A stretch of 64,000 nt of DNA, from the NCBI GenBank assembly GCA_905235115.1, contig CAJOKT010000010.1, positions 18,372 through 82,371 of the forward strand, in the 5' to 3' direction. Below, one piece after another: positions 43,359-52,418 of the stretch. The stretch's first letter is position 1; every line of letters begins with the position of its first letter. Both the position numbers and the translations under genes were made by a program. The notes under the pieces are model-generated. The model saw only the letters and a program-made list of their open reading frames with translations, was not told where the DNA came from and ran no database searches. Origin of the DNA: an uncultured Peptostreptococcaceae bacterium. GTDB lineage: Bacteria > Bacillota > Clostridia > Peptostreptococcales > Anaerovoracaceae.

Positions 43359-44084
43359 ATGGAGCATATGCCGAACGATTCCAATGACAAGATCAATATA
43401 CTGGTGGTGGATGATGACCGTGAGATCGCGCAGGCCATAGAGATATACCTTAAGAATGAGGGGTATAATGTTTTTAAGGCGTACGACGGACTGGAGGCGG
43501 TCGATATCGCCGGCAAAGAGGAACTGCACCTGATCATCATGGACATAATGATGCCCAGGATGGACGGGATGCAGGCCACCATGAGGATCCGCGAAGAGAA
43601 GAACATCCCGATCATCATGCTTTCCGCCAGGTCGGAGGACTATGACAAGATCACAGGACTCAACGTGGGGGCTGACGATTACATCACCAAGCCCTTCAGC
43701 CCGCTGGAACTCATAGCCAGGGTCAAGTCGCAGATCAGGCGTTACACCAACCTTGGGAGCATCGCAAAAGACTCCGGGAAGGACGTGTATCAGACGGGGG
43801 GTCTGGTCATAGACGACAGCCTGAGGCAGGTTACGGTGGACGGAGAGGAGGTCCGGCTGACTCCTACGGAGTACGGCATACTGAAGTTTCTGACAAAAAA
43901 CGCCGGCAGGGTATTCTCCATAGGGCAGATCTATGAGAAGGTCTGGGACGAGCCTGCCTTCAATCCTGAGAACACGGTGGCGGTCCACATCAGAAGGATA
44001 CGGGAAAAGATCGAGATCGATCCGAAGAATCCCCGTTACCTGAAGGTTGTATGGGGAGTAGGGTATAAAGTCGAGAAGCACTGA
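43359..44084 (+). CDS. OmpR/PhoB-family response regulator
   Basis: A 241-residue regulator. Receiver domain at about 10-122 with VVDDDREIAQ, the phospho-accepting Asp in IIMDIMMPRMDG, and the KPFSPLELIARV lysine; winged-helix DNA-binding domain at about 148-240 (EEVRLTPTEYGILKFL, NPENTVAVHIRRIREKIE, VWGVGYKVEKH). It acts with the histidine kinase 14 bases downstream. The ATG at 43359 follows AAGGGGA; one at 43368 is possible. Confidence 0.93.
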   Translation: MEHMPNDSNDKINILVVDDDREIAQAIEIYLKNEGYNVFKAYDGLEAVDIAGKEELHLIIMDIMMPRMDGMQATMRIREEKNIPIIMLSARSEDYDKITGLNVGADDYITKPFSPLELIARVKSQIRRYTNLGSIAKDSGKDVYQTGGLVIDDSLRQVTVDGEEVRLTPTEYGILKFLTKNAGRVFSIGQIYEKVWDEPAFNPENTVAVHIRRIREKIEIDPKNPRYLKVVWGVGYKVEKH

Positions 44085-44098
44085 TAGGAGGCTGCCTT

Positions 44099-45850
44099 AT
44101 GCGGCCAAGCGTCAGTGCTTCGGAAGTTCATAAGTCAAAAGGGGTTTTAAGGTATAGTGTTATGGAAAGAAAGAGTTTAAAGGAATTGAAGCCGGTAGCG
44201 GCGGTGCTGTGGATACTGGGTCCGGCGCTGGGTGCAGCCTGCGGGTATTTCGGGTCCAGAGCGGTATCGGTCGCTCAGATGATCGACGTAAATTATGTCT
44301 TTAAGGACACGGAGATGTCTATCGAAGAGTATCGGCAGAATTACGGCAGCTACTGGGCGGTTTTGTTCGAAGGCGAGCACACGCAGGCGGACCTGGTGAG
44401 CAGATATGTGCTGTTTGCCGCAGTTTTGGGGATATTGTCTGCAGCGTGCATGGTGGGGCTCATGGTCATGACCGGCAGGTTCAGGGAATATGCGGACGGG
44501 AAGCCTCAGCTGAACTGGTTTGACAGGATATGGACCGAGCTTCATCTGGCCCTTATGATCGCGGCTCTGGGCGGAGCAGTCGGATGTTACATTCCCGTGG
44601 CGGAGATATGGCCGGCAATGCCGGGACAGGCAGGTTATGAGCCTGTGATGCCAGACGCATACCGTTTCGGAGTTCCTGATACCTCTGTGATATATCTATG
44701 CACTGCGGGCAGTTTCCTGTGCCTCATGGCAGCTCTGGCAGCGGCTTTAGCCATGGTCAAGAAGCTTAAGGCAGGGACTTTCCTGAGAGGCTCCCTGATC
44801 GGGATAGTGTTGACGTCCATAGCGAGAGCCGTGAGCTACGCAACAAGGACGGTCTTCAGATCCGACAAATATATGAGAAAATATATTCTGATAGGGATCG
44901 GCATGATCATCCTGGCCATGACCTGGATAGGCGCCATCGCGGATCTGGTGCTCCTTTTGATCTTCGTGCCCCGCCTTGTGAAGAAATACCGCGCAATTCA
45001 GACCGGCGTCACCGAGGTGAAGTCCGGCAACCTGACATACCGGATCGACGTCGAACGGGACGAAAAGGGCCCGCGCACAGGTTTCGACCGGCTGGCGGAG
45101 GACATCAATGAGATATCCCAGGCTACCGATCTGGCAGTGCAGAATGAGCTTAAGAATCAGAGACTGAAGACCGATCTGATCTCCAACGTGTCCCACGATC
45201 TCAAGACGCCGCTTACGTCTATGATAACCTATGTGGATCTTTTGAAGACGGAGGGGCTGGATTCGGAGAGAGCACCGGAGTATCTGGATATAATCGATGA
45301 GAAGACCAGGCGCCTGAAGAGCCTGACGGAGGATCTTTTCGAGGCTGCAAAGGCCTCATCCGGCAATATCCCCTGCGAGATCGCGGACGTGGACATTCTG
45401 ACCATAGTGGAACAGGCGCTGGCTGAGATGGACGACCGGCTGGCGGAAAGAAACCTCAATATGATCGTAAAAAACGATCTTGAGAGCACCATGGTGAGGG
45501 CCGACGGGCAGCTCCTGTGGCGTGTCATAGAGAATCTTCTCTCAAACGTATCCAAATATGCTCTTGAGGGGAGCAGAGTCTACATCAATCTGAGCGATGC
45601 AGCAGGAGGAGCCTCAACGGGGAAGGGGCATGCTTTGCTGGAAGTCAAGAATATGTCTCAAGATGCGCTGAACATCCCTGCGGACGAGCTGATGGAGCGG
45701 TTCAAGCGGGGCGACGAGAGCCGGAACACCGAGGGCTCGGGCCTGGGCCTGGCCATCGCAAAAGATCTCACCCACCTGATGGGCGGAGTCTTCGAGATAA
45801 CGATAGACGGAGACCTGTTCAAGGCATCGGTGATGCTGGACAAAGCGTGA
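44099..45850 (+). CDS. Membrane sensor histidine kinase
   Basis: A 583-residue kinase. It has about six to seven hydrophobic segments over residues 35-300 (a multi-helix sensor part, with an extended stretch around 75-105 that may be outside), a HAMP-like linker (about 300-345), HisKA with the phosphorylated His in SNVSHDLKTPLTSMITYVDLL, and HATPase_c with VIENLLSNVSKYA and GSGLGLAIAKDLTHLMGG. AGGAGG precedes the ATG. The stimulus is unknown; the linked glycosyltransferase suggests cell-envelope stress or surface change. Confidence 0.92.
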   Translation: MRPSVSASEVHKSKGVLRYSVMERKSLKELKPVAAVLWILGPALGAACGYFGSRAVSVAQMIDVNYVFKDTEMSIEEYRQNYGSYWAVLFEGEHTQADLVSRYVLFAAVLGILSAACMVGLMVMTGRFREYADGKPQLNWFDRIWTELHLALMIAALGGAVGCYIPVAEIWPAMPGQAGYEPVMPDAYRFGVPDTSVIYLCTAGSFLCLMAALAAALAMVKKLKAGTFLRGSLIGIVLTSIARAVSYATRTVFRSDKYMRKYILIGIGMIILAMTWIGAIADLVLLLIFVPRLVKKYRAIQTGVTEVKSGNLTYRIDVERDEKGPRTGFDRLAEDINEISQATDLAVQNELKNQRLKTDLISNVSHDLKTPLTSMITYVDLLKTEGLDSERAPEYLDIIDEKTRRLKSLTEDLFEAAKASSGNIPCEIADVDILTIVEQALAEMDDRLAERNLNMIVKNDLESTMVRADGQLLWRVIENLLSNVSKYALEGSRVYINLSDAAGGASTGKGHALLEVKNMSQDALNIPADELMERFKRGDESRNTEGSGLGLAIAKDLTHLMGGVFEITIDGDLFKASVMLDKA

Positions 45851-45857
45851 TAATGGT

Positions 45858-45894
45858 AAAGACCTTGCGGAAGATCATCCGCAGGGTCTTTTTA
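45858..45894 (+). terminator. Terminator of the two-component operon
   Basis: A 14-bp stem (45858-45871 with 45878-45891, one wobble) with loop AGATCA, followed by TTTTA. Confidence 0.88.
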
Positions 45895-45942
45895 TGTGGA
45901 TAAACGGACGCAGGGCCGTATTTTTTGTACCCTAAACATGGC

Positions 45943-45971
45943 TTGAAATTTGTATGCATGTCATATATAAT
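45943..45971 (+). promoter_or_regulatory. proBAC promoter
   Basis: TTGAAA (45943-45948), a 17-bp spacer and TATAAT (45966-45971). The leader carries TTTTGCACAAAAAA (45989-46002). Confidence 0.75.
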
Positions 45972-46028
45972 AAGATAATTCTTTATTATTTTGCACAAAA
46001 AATCCAGATCCCGGGGCGGGAGGAAGAT

Positions 46029-47099
46029 ATGAACAAAAAACTCATCGTAGTAAAGATAGGTACCAGTTCCATTACGGACAGGGAAGGAAACATCAGCAGG
46101 AACAAACTGGAAAACATCGTGAGGCAGATATGCGACTTAAGAGACATGGGACACAGCGTTATCATCGTATCCTCAGGATCCATCGCCGCAGGCTTCAGGC
46201 GGCTGGGGTACACCATGAGACCAGGCACGGTACAGAGAAAGCAGGCAGCGGCTGCAGCGGGCCAGGGGCTTCTCATGGAGATGTACACGGAAGCTCTGGA
46301 CAGCCGGGGCTATGTATCAGCACAGATACTTCTCACCCGGACGGACTTTACGGATATGGAGCGGTACAGGAATGCCTTCAACGCTCTGGGTACATTGCTG
46401 AAAGCAGGAGCCGTACCCATCATCAACGAGAACGACAGCGTGGCCACCGACGAGATAAAGCTTGGGGACAATGATACACTGTCTGCCCAGGTGGCCGGCA
46501 TGATGCACGCGGATCTTCTGATCCTCCTGACGGATGTGGACGGCCTTTATACCATGGATCCTTCCAGGAAGGGGGCGGAGCGCATACCTGAGGTCGGGAA
46601 GATCACAGACGAGATCCGGAAGCTGGCAGGCGGCGCAGGCTCGGGAAACGGTACCGGAGGAATGAAGACTAAGCTCAGCGCTGCCGGGTTCGCGACCACC
46701 GCAGGAGTACCGGTGTTCATCTGCTCATACAAAGACAAGGACTCAGTGAAGCATGCGGCTGAAGGAACAGGCAGGGGGACTCTTTTCAGAGCCGTGAACA
46801 GGCTGAGCACCAGGCTGCAGTGGATGGCCTTCTATGCCAAACCTAAGGGGAACATATACGTGGATCCCGGTGCGGAGGAGGCCATAACCAGGAGGGGAAA
46901 GAGCCTTCTTAGGAAGGGGGTCTGCGCCTGGGAGGGAGATTTCGAGGCAGGGGATGTTGTGAACATCCTTACGGCAGAGACCCACAGACATCTCGGGAAA
47001 GGAACAGTGGGTTTCTCCAGACGGGAACTGGACAACAGCTCTGAAGACATAAATGAAGTGATACATAAGGACAACATGGCGGTGATGATCGATGACTGA
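46029..47099 (+). CDS. proB: Glutamate 5-kinase
   Basis: A 356-residue enzyme that phosphorylates glutamate in the first step of proline synthesis. The amino-acid-kinase domain (VVKIGTSSIT, VSSGSIAAGFRRLG, INENDSVATDEIKLGDNDTLSAQVA, GTGGMKTKLSAA) is followed by a C-terminal PUA domain (about 265-350), the long form. The ATG at 46029 follows GGGAGGA; in-frame codons further upstream fall in the promoter. It overlaps proA by 8 bases. Feedback inhibition by proline is known for the family. Confidence 0.96.
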   Translation: MNKKLIVVKIGTSSITDREGNISRNKLENIVRQICDLRDMGHSVIIVSSGSIAAGFRRLGYTMRPGTVQRKQAAAAAGQGLLMEMYTEALDSRGYVSAQILLTRTDFTDMERYRNAFNALGTLLKAGAVPIINENDSVATDEIKLGDNDTLSAQVAGMMHADLLILLTDVDGLYTMDPSRKGAERIPEVGKITDEIRKLAGGAGSGNGTGGMKTKLSAAGFATTAGVPVFICSYKDKDSVKHAAEGTGRGTLFRAVNRLSTRLQWMAFYAKPKGNIYVDPGAEEAITRRGKSLLRKGVCAWEGDFEAGDVVNILTAETHRHLGKGTVGFSRRELDNSSEDINEVIHKDNMAVMIDD

Positions 47100-48345
47100 A
47101 TTCAAAGAAGTGACTGACAAGGCCAGATCAGTGAAAGAACGGTCCCGGAGGCTGGGACTTTTGTCATCTGAAGAAAAGGACCAGGCGCTCCTCAGGGCAG
47201 CGGATGCCCTGGAGGGCAGCATGGAGACTATTCTGGGAGCCAACGCAATGGACTGTGAGACCGCAAAAAACGCCGGAGCATCAGATCAGTTTCTGGACAG
47301 GCTGAGACTCAACGAAGACAGAGTCAGGGCCATGGCTGAAGGAGTGCGCCAGGTGTCGGCCCTTGAGGACCCTGTGGGACGGGTCCTCGGGGAGTGGACG
47401 AGACCCAACGGACTTTTGATACAGAAGGTCAGCGTGCCCCTGGGAGTCATAGCTGTGATATACGAGGCCAGGCCCAATGTGACAGTGGATGCTGCGGCTC
47501 TTGCTTTAAAGGCCGGATCGGGTATAATCTTAAGAGGAAGCGGAAGCGCCCTTCAGTCCAACAGGGAACTCGTCAGAGTCATGAAGGAGGCCCTCAGCGG
47601 GTCTGCAATAGATCCGGGCTGTCTGGAGCTCATCGAGGAGAAGTCCCATGATGCCGTGGATCAGCTGATGAGCCTTACAGACCATCTGGACCTGATCATT
47701 CCGAGAGGCGGCGCTGAACTCATAAACAGCGTGGTGGAGAACTCCAGGGTCCCGGTACTGGAGACGGGCGTGGGGAACTGCCACATCTTTATAGATGAGA
47801 GCGCTGATCATGACATGGCGGAAAAGATCGTTCTGAACGCCAAGACACAGAGGCCTTCAGTATGCAATGCCTGCGAGAGTCTTTTGATCCACAGAAACTG
47901 GCTCAGCATGGCGCCGGGGCTTTTGAGAGCGCTGGCGGGAGCAGGAGTCACCGTCCACGGAGATGAAGAACTGAGACAGCTGATGCCGGGGATCGAAGAG
48001 GCCGCGGAGGAAGACTGGGGCAGGGAGTATCTCAGCCTGGATATCTCGGCCAGGACCGTAGGAAGCCTGGACGAAGCCATAGAGCACATTCAAAGATACG
48101 GGACCGGTCATACGGAATGCATCCTGACCGAGGACGAGGCGAATGCGGAAAGATTCTTAAGAGAGGTGGACGCTGCCTGTGTCAACTGGAACGCTTCCAC
48201 CAGGTTCACCGACGGCTTCGAATTCGGTTTCGGGGCGGAGATCGGAATATCCACACAGAAGATGCATGCCAGGGGTCCCGTGGGACTCAGGGAACTGACA
48301 TCGTACAAATACAGGGTCACCGGAAAGGGACAGGTGAGGAATTAA
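47092..48345 (+). CDS. proA: Glutamate-5-semialdehyde dehydrogenase
   Basis: A 417-residue NADPH-dependent reductase of the aldehyde dehydrogenase superfamily, converting glutamyl 5-phosphate to the semialdehyde. VPLGVIAVIYEARPNVTVDAAALALKAG, LRGSGSALQSN and the catalytic cysteine region QRPSVCNACESLL are intact. Overlap with proB suggests coupled translation; the kinase product is unstable, so close supply makes sense. Confidence 0.97.
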   Translation: MTEFKEVTDKARSVKERSRRLGLLSSEEKDQALLRAADALEGSMETILGANAMDCETAKNAGASDQFLDRLRLNEDRVRAMAEGVRQVSALEDPVGRVLGEWTRPNGLLIQKVSVPLGVIAVIYEARPNVTVDAAALALKAGSGIILRGSGSALQSNRELVRVMKEALSGSAIDPGCLELIEEKSHDAVDQLMSLTDHLDLIIPRGGAELINSVVENSRVPVLETGVGNCHIFIDESADHDMAEKIVLNAKTQRPSVCNACESLLIHRNWLSMAPGLLRALAGAGVTVHGDEELRQLMPGIEEAAEEDWGREYLSLDISARTVGSLDEAIEHIQRYGTGHTECILTEDEANAERFLREVDAACVNWNASTRFTDGFEFGFGAEIGISTQKMHARGPVGLRELTSYKYRVTGKGQVRN

Positions 48346-48346
48346 G

Positions 48347-49153
48347 ATGATAGAGAAACTCAAGACCGCATTTCTCGGCAGCGGATTCATTGCAGGAGCC
48401 ATGGTTGCAGGCCTTACCGGAAGCGGGGCGGTGCCCTGCGGGAACATTACGGTCATAAACCCGGGAAACCAGTCGACGGCGGGAGCGCTCTCAGAGAAGT
48501 ACGGCGTCATAAACGGAAGGCCTGAAGACATATTGAGTTCAGACATAGTGTTCTTCTGCGTGAGACCCCAGAACTGCAGGGAAGCACTGGAACAGTACGG
48601 CAAGTACTTCGATGCAGGCAAACTGTATGTTTCAGTCATGGCCGGGATCACCACAGGGACCCTGGAGGAGGCTATACCCGGAGCCAGAGTGGTGAGGGCA
48701 ATGCCGAACCTGGGAATGACCGTGGGAAAGAGCGCCACAGGCTACGCACTGGGAAAAAACGCTTCTGAGGAGGACGGTAAGCTGGCAGAGGAGCTATTCG
48801 GGCCTCTGGGCATTACAGAGAAGGTGGATGAGAGCCTCATATCGGCGGTCACAGCCCTGTCAGGTTCCGGGCCGGCATATTTCTATCTCTTGACGGATGC
48901 CATGGCGGAAGCGGCGGTGAGGGACGGCATGGACCGCGAGACTGCGGAGAGACTTGCGCTTCAGACCTTCTTCGGAGCCGCCTGTCTCATGGAAAAGAAC
49001 GGAAAGTCCGCAAAAGAGATGGTAAGCCGCGTGGCCTCCAGGGGAGGCACCACTGAAGCCGGGATCAGCGCCATGGCTGAGGCCGGGTTCAGAGAGTCGG
49101 TGGAGAAAGGATACCTGGCCGCGAGGAAGAGAAGCGATGAGCTTGGAAAATAA
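48347..49153 (+). CDS. proC: Pyrroline-5-carboxylate reductase
   Basis: A 268-residue enzyme for the last step of proline synthesis. N-terminal NAD(P)-binding fold (AFLGSGFIAGAMVAGL), RAMPNLGMTVGKSATGY and the C-terminal dimer motif ALSGSGPAYFYLLTDAMAEAAVRDGM ... SRVASRGGTTEAG match the family. It starts one base after the proA stop, completing a full proBAC operon. Confidence 0.96.
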   Translation: MIEKLKTAFLGSGFIAGAMVAGLTGSGAVPCGNITVINPGNQSTAGALSEKYGVINGRPEDILSSDIVFFCVRPQNCREALEQYGKYFDAGKLYVSVMAGITTGTLEEAIPGARVVRAMPNLGMTVGKSATGYALGKNASEEDGKLAEELFGPLGITEKVDESLISAVTALSGSGPAYFYLLTDAMAEAAVRDGMDRETAERLALQTFFGAACLMEKNGKSAKEMVSRVASRGGTTEAGISAMAEAGFRESVEKGYLAARKRSDELGK

Positions 49154-49243
49154 AGGGACAGGCGTATCTTTTGCGCCCTGAAAGCAGAACAGGCGGGCGA
49201 CCTGTGACCTGTCAAAAAAAATAGTGCAAAAAACACAGGCATA

Positions 49244-49252
49244 TGCTATAAT
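49244..49252 (+). promoter_or_regulatory. ftsZ promoter
   Basis: TGCTATAAT (49244-49252) is an extended -10; 17 bases upstream only GTGCAA stands as -35. The region also has GTGCAAAAAAC (49225-49235). Confidence 0.6.
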
Positions 49253-49293
49253 GTACCCAAGTATGTTTATTGACACTATGGAGGTAGAATTTC

Positions 49294-50514
49294 ATGCTAC
49301 AGTTTGATACCAACGAGAGAAAAGGTGCCGTTATCAAAGTTATCGGAGTAGGCGGCGGCGGATGCAATGCCGTCAATCAGATGATCGAGGCCGAACTCAG
49401 GGGAATCGATTACATCGCCGTAAATACTGACACCCAGGCTCTCGGTAATGCAGATACCAAGATACAGATCGGAGAGAAACTTACCAGAGGACTGGGCGCA
49501 GGAGCCAATCCGGAGATCGGAATGCTGGCAGCGGAGGAATCCATCGAGGACATCGTCGCACATATCGAGGATGCCGATATGGTATTCATCACAGCCGGAA
49601 TGGGCGGCGGCACAGGCACAGGCGCTGCTCCCGTGATCGCCAAGGCTTCCAAGGCCATGGGCATACTTACGGTAGGCGTGGTCACCAAGCCTTTCTCCTT
49701 CGAAGGTGTCAAGAGAGCCAAGCAGGCTGAACTGGGCATCGAGTACCTGAAGGAATATGTGGATGCTCTGGTGGTAGTTCCCAACGACAAGCTCATAGAG
49801 AACAGTTCCAAGAACACATCCATGCTTGAAGCTTTCAAGATGTCAGATGACGTTCTCCGTCAGGGCGTTCAGGGCATCAGCGATCTTATCAGAGACGACG
49901 CTCTTATCAACGTGGACTTTGCGGACGTGCGTTCAGTCATGACCGACAGGGGAGTTGCTCACATGGGAGTGGGACACGGATTCGGAGAGACCAGAGCTGC
50001 TGACGCAGTCAAGGGAGCTGTGGAGAGCCCGCTTCTTGAGACCACCATCGACGGCGCAAAGGCCATCCTGCTCTACATCGTAGGCGGGTACGACATCGGA
50101 ATGATGGAGATCAACGAGATCGCATCTGAGGTACAGAGGAGAGCTGACGAGGACTGCATCCTGATCTTCGGAGTTTCCAACGAAGAATCCATGAAGGACG
50201 AGGTCAAGGTGACCGTCATAGCGACAGGCTTCGATGAAGAGGAAGAATATCACGGAGAGGAGCTCATTCAGGAAGCACCGGCACCGGAACCTCAGGCTAA
50301 GCCAGTGTCCACAGGACTCAACAGGACCGACGAAGAGATCAGAATGCCCAAGGATCTTCCTCAGGGCAAGGGACTCGATGACGTATTCGGCAAGGTCGAA
50401 GGCCTGAGCGGAACGGAAGTCACGCTTCAGGAACTCCTGGAGAAGAAAAAGAATGAAGAGGAAGACGGGTCAGAAAGATCAGAGTTCGTCATCCCCAGTT
50501 TTCTTGAAGAATAA
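49294..50514 (+). CDS. ftsZ: Cell division protein FtsZ
   Basis: A 406-residue tubulin-like GTPase that forms the division ring. [18 protein letters not shown] opens it, the tubulin signature [11 protein letters not shown] lies at about residues 107-117, the T7-loop region [11 protein letters not shown] follows, then a variable acidic linker and the C-terminal peptide FVIPSFLEE that binds FtsA/SepF-type anchors. ATGGAGG precedes the ATG. It stands apart from the dcw cluster, and ftsA is not adjacent; zapA lies 4.5 kb downstream. Confidence 0.98.
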   Translation: MLQFDTNERKGAVIKVIGVGGGGCNAVNQMIEAELRGIDYIAVNTDTQALGNADTKIQIGEKLTRGLGAGANPEIGMLAAEESIEDIVAHIEDADMVFITAGMGGGTGTGAAPVIAKASKAMGILTVGVVTKPFSFEGVKRAKQAELGIEYLKEYVDALVVVPNDKLIENSSKNTSMLEAFKMSDDVLRQGVQGISDLIRDDALINVDFADVRSVMTDRGVAHMGVGHGFGETRAADAVKGAVESPLLETTIDGAKAILLYIVGGYDIGMMEINEIASEVQRRADEDCILIFGVSNEESMKDEVKVTVIATGFDEEEEYHGEELIQEAPAPEPQAKPVSTGLNRTDEEIRMPKDLPQGKGLDDVFGKVEGLSGTEVTLQELLEKKKNEEEDGSERSEFVIPSFLEE

Positions 50515-50519
50515 TTGAG

Positions 50520-50566
50520 ACCGGAAAACCGGTTTTGAAATGACCGAGCCGGCATAGCCGGCTTTC
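50520..50566 (+). terminator. Two hairpins after ftsZ
   Basis: First ACCGG-AAAA-CCGGT with TTTT (50520-50536), then AGCCGGC-ATA-GCCGGCT (50547-50563) with short T tail. The second stem is identical to that after ftsQ and lies directly before the -10 of the next gene. Confidence 0.65.
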
Positions 50567-50570
50567 GGTG

Positions 50571-50576
50571 TATAAT
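50571..50576 (+). promoter_or_regulatory. -10 box of the trmH-like/pheST operon
   Basis: TATAAT at 50571-50576 with no recognisable -35; where a -35 should be, there is the GC hairpin of the ftsZ terminator. The TTG start codon of the next gene lies 12 bases past it, leaving a leader of about 5-6 bases and no ribosome-binding site. Confidence 0.45.
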
Positions 50577-50588
50577 TGAACAAGCCGT

Positions 50589-51383
50589 TTGAAAGAGATA
50601 TTATCTGACAAAAATAAAATATTCAGACATGCTCTTGAGCTTAAAAAAAAGAAATACCGTGACAAGTGGAGAGAATACCTTATAGAAGGCCCCAACCTGG
50701 TTGAGGAAGCCCTGAAGGAAGGTGTGGAGATCAAAACTCTCATGGTAAGGGATGATGTCGGACCAGACAGCCCAGGCGGCGTTGGACCTGATTTCAGCGA
50801 AGTACCGGGGGACAGGATCTATAAACTGCCCCCTTCTTTATTCTCAAAGCTCAGTGACACAGTGACTCCTCAGGGAGTGATCGGAGTGGTGGCCATGAAG
50901 GAGACCGCACCCTATGAGATGGAGCTGGGAGACGGGAATATCATCGTGCTGGACAGACTCCAGGACCCGGGGAACATCGGGACCATACTCCGTACTGCGG
51001 ATGCTGCCGGATTCAGCCTGGCGGTGTTCCTGAAGGGTACGGCAGACCCGTATTCTCCCAAGGCGGTCAGGTCCGCTGCAGGATCCGTGCTCAGGATGCC
51101 TGTTGCATTTTTTGAAGATGGTGAAGAACTGTCTGCGTTTCTTAAGGCCCGGAACAAAAAACTCGCCGTGTCCTGCATGGACGCCCCTAAGGCGTACTTC
51201 CAGGAGGACCTTTCCCGCGACTGCGCTATAGTGGTGGGGAATGAGGGAAACGGCGTGGCTCCGGAGCTCATAGAGATGTCTGACATTAAAATACGTATTC
51301 CCATGGCCGGTAATACCGAAAGCCTGAACGCTTCCATGGCGGCGGGAATACTGATGTACGAAAGGATAAGAAGCAAGAAATGA
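50589..51383 (+). CDS. TrmH/SpoU-family RNA 2'-O-ribose methyltransferase
   Basis: A 264-residue protein. An N-terminal substrate-binding domain (KKKKYRDKWREYLIEGPNLVEEAL) is followed by the SPOUT knot: IIVLDRLQDPGNIGTILRTADAAG (motif 1), IVVGNEGNGVAPELIEMSD (motif 2) and IPMAGNTESLNASMAAGILMYE (motif 3). It methylates rRNA or tRNA; the site is not defined. The start must be the TTG at 50589, since the frame is closed by TGA 12 bases upstream. It overlaps pheS by 4 bases, a pairing common in Firmicutes. Confidence 0.92.
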   Translation: MKEILSDKNKIFRHALELKKKKYRDKWREYLIEGPNLVEEALKEGVEIKTLMVRDDVGPDSPGGVGPDFSEVPGDRIYKLPPSLFSKLSDTVTPQGVIGVVAMKETAPYEMELGDGNIIVLDRLQDPGNIGTILRTADAAGFSLAVFLKGTADPYSPKAVRSAAGSVLRMPVAFFEDGEELSAFLKARNKKLAVSCMDAPKAYFQEDLSRDCAIVVGNEGNGVAPELIEMSDIKIRIPMAGNTESLNASMAAGILMYERIRSKK

Positions 51384-52402
51384 AGGAATCGTTACAGCAG
51401 ATCCTGAACGAGGCAAGGGAGAGACTGGAAGCGGCCACGTCTCTCAAGGACACCGAAGAGGTGAGGATCAAGATACTGGGCAAAAAAGGCGACCTGACAT
51501 CCATTCTCAAATCCATGGGTGGTCTTTCGCCTGAAGAGAGAAAAGAACTGGGCATGGAAGCCAACACGGTGAAGGCCCAGGTCGAGCAGATGCTTAAGAA
51601 CACACAGGAGCAGCTCAAGGCTGCGGCTCAGGAAGCCAGGTTCAAGGCCGAAAAGATCGACGTCACCGAGCCGGGCAAGGAGTTCCACCTGGGAACTGAG
51701 CATCCTGTGACGATCACCATCAACGAGATATCAGAGGTGTTCAAGTCCATGGGATTCACCCTGACGGAAGGACCGGAGATCGAGACCGTGTACAACAACT
51801 TCGACGCCCTGAACGCCGGCCCCGATCATCCCGCAAGAGACTGGACCGACACCTTCTATATAAACGACCAGGTCCTCCTGAGAACCCAGACGTCGCCGGT
51901 ACAGGTCAGGACACTTCAGTCCATGAAGCCGCCCATCAGGGTTTTTGCTCCCGGCAGATGCTTCAGATGCGACACACCTGACGCCACCCATTCCCCCATG
52001 TTTCATCAGGTGGAAGGCCTGGTGGTGGACGAGGGCATAACCATGGCTGACCTTAAAGGCGTGCTGGACACCTTCGCCAAGAAGATGTTCGGGTCCGAGA
52101 CCAGGACCAAGTTCAGGCCTCATCATTTCCCGTTCACTGAACCATCCGCTGAGATGGACGTTTCCTGCTTCAAGTGCGGCGGAAGAGGCTGCAGAGTCTG
52201 CAAGGGCTCCGGCTGGATAGAGATCCTGGGCTGCGGAATGGTGCATCCCTCCGTGCTCAAGGTAGGCGGCATCGACACAGAGAAGTACACAGGCTTCGCT
52301 TTCGGACTGGGAGTTGAGCGAGTGGCCATGCTCAAGCATGAGATCGACGACATAAGACTTCTCTATGAGAACGATATGCGTTTCATAGAACAGTTCAAAT
52401 AG
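51380..52402 (+). CDS. pheS: Phenylalanyl-tRNA synthetase alpha subunit
   Basis: A 340-residue class II catalytic subunit: N-terminal coiled coil (about 1-85), then motif 2 (LRTQTSPVQVRTL, FAPGRCFRCDTPDATHSPMFHQVEG) and motif 3 (GFAFGLGVERVAMLKHEIDDIR). The segment SCFKCGGRGCRVCKGSGW carries four cysteines seen in many PheS proteins. It charges tRNA-Phe with PheT. No T-box leader is visible ahead of the operon. Confidence 0.97.
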   Translation: MKESLQQILNEARERLEAATSLKDTEEVRIKILGKKGDLTSILKSMGGLSPEERKELGMEANTVKAQVEQMLKNTQEQLKAAAQEARFKAEKIDVTEPGKEFHLGTEHPVTITINEISEVFKSMGFTLTEGPEIETVYNNFDALNAGPDHPARDWTDTFYINDQVLLRTQTSPVQVRTLQSMKPPIRVFAPGRCFRCDTPDATHSPMFHQVEGLVVDEGITMADLKGVLDTFAKKMFGSETRTKFRPHHFPFTEPSAEMDVSCFKCGGRGCRVCKGSGWIEILGCGMVHPSVLKVGGIDTEKYTGFAFGLGVERVAMLKHEIDDIRLLYENDMRFIEQFK

Positions 52403-52418
52403 AGAGGAGACGGCATAG

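Noticed and set aside
50577..51380. T-box leader for the pheST operon
   Set aside because: The leader before the trmH-like gene is only a few bases long and there is no T-box sequence between genes.
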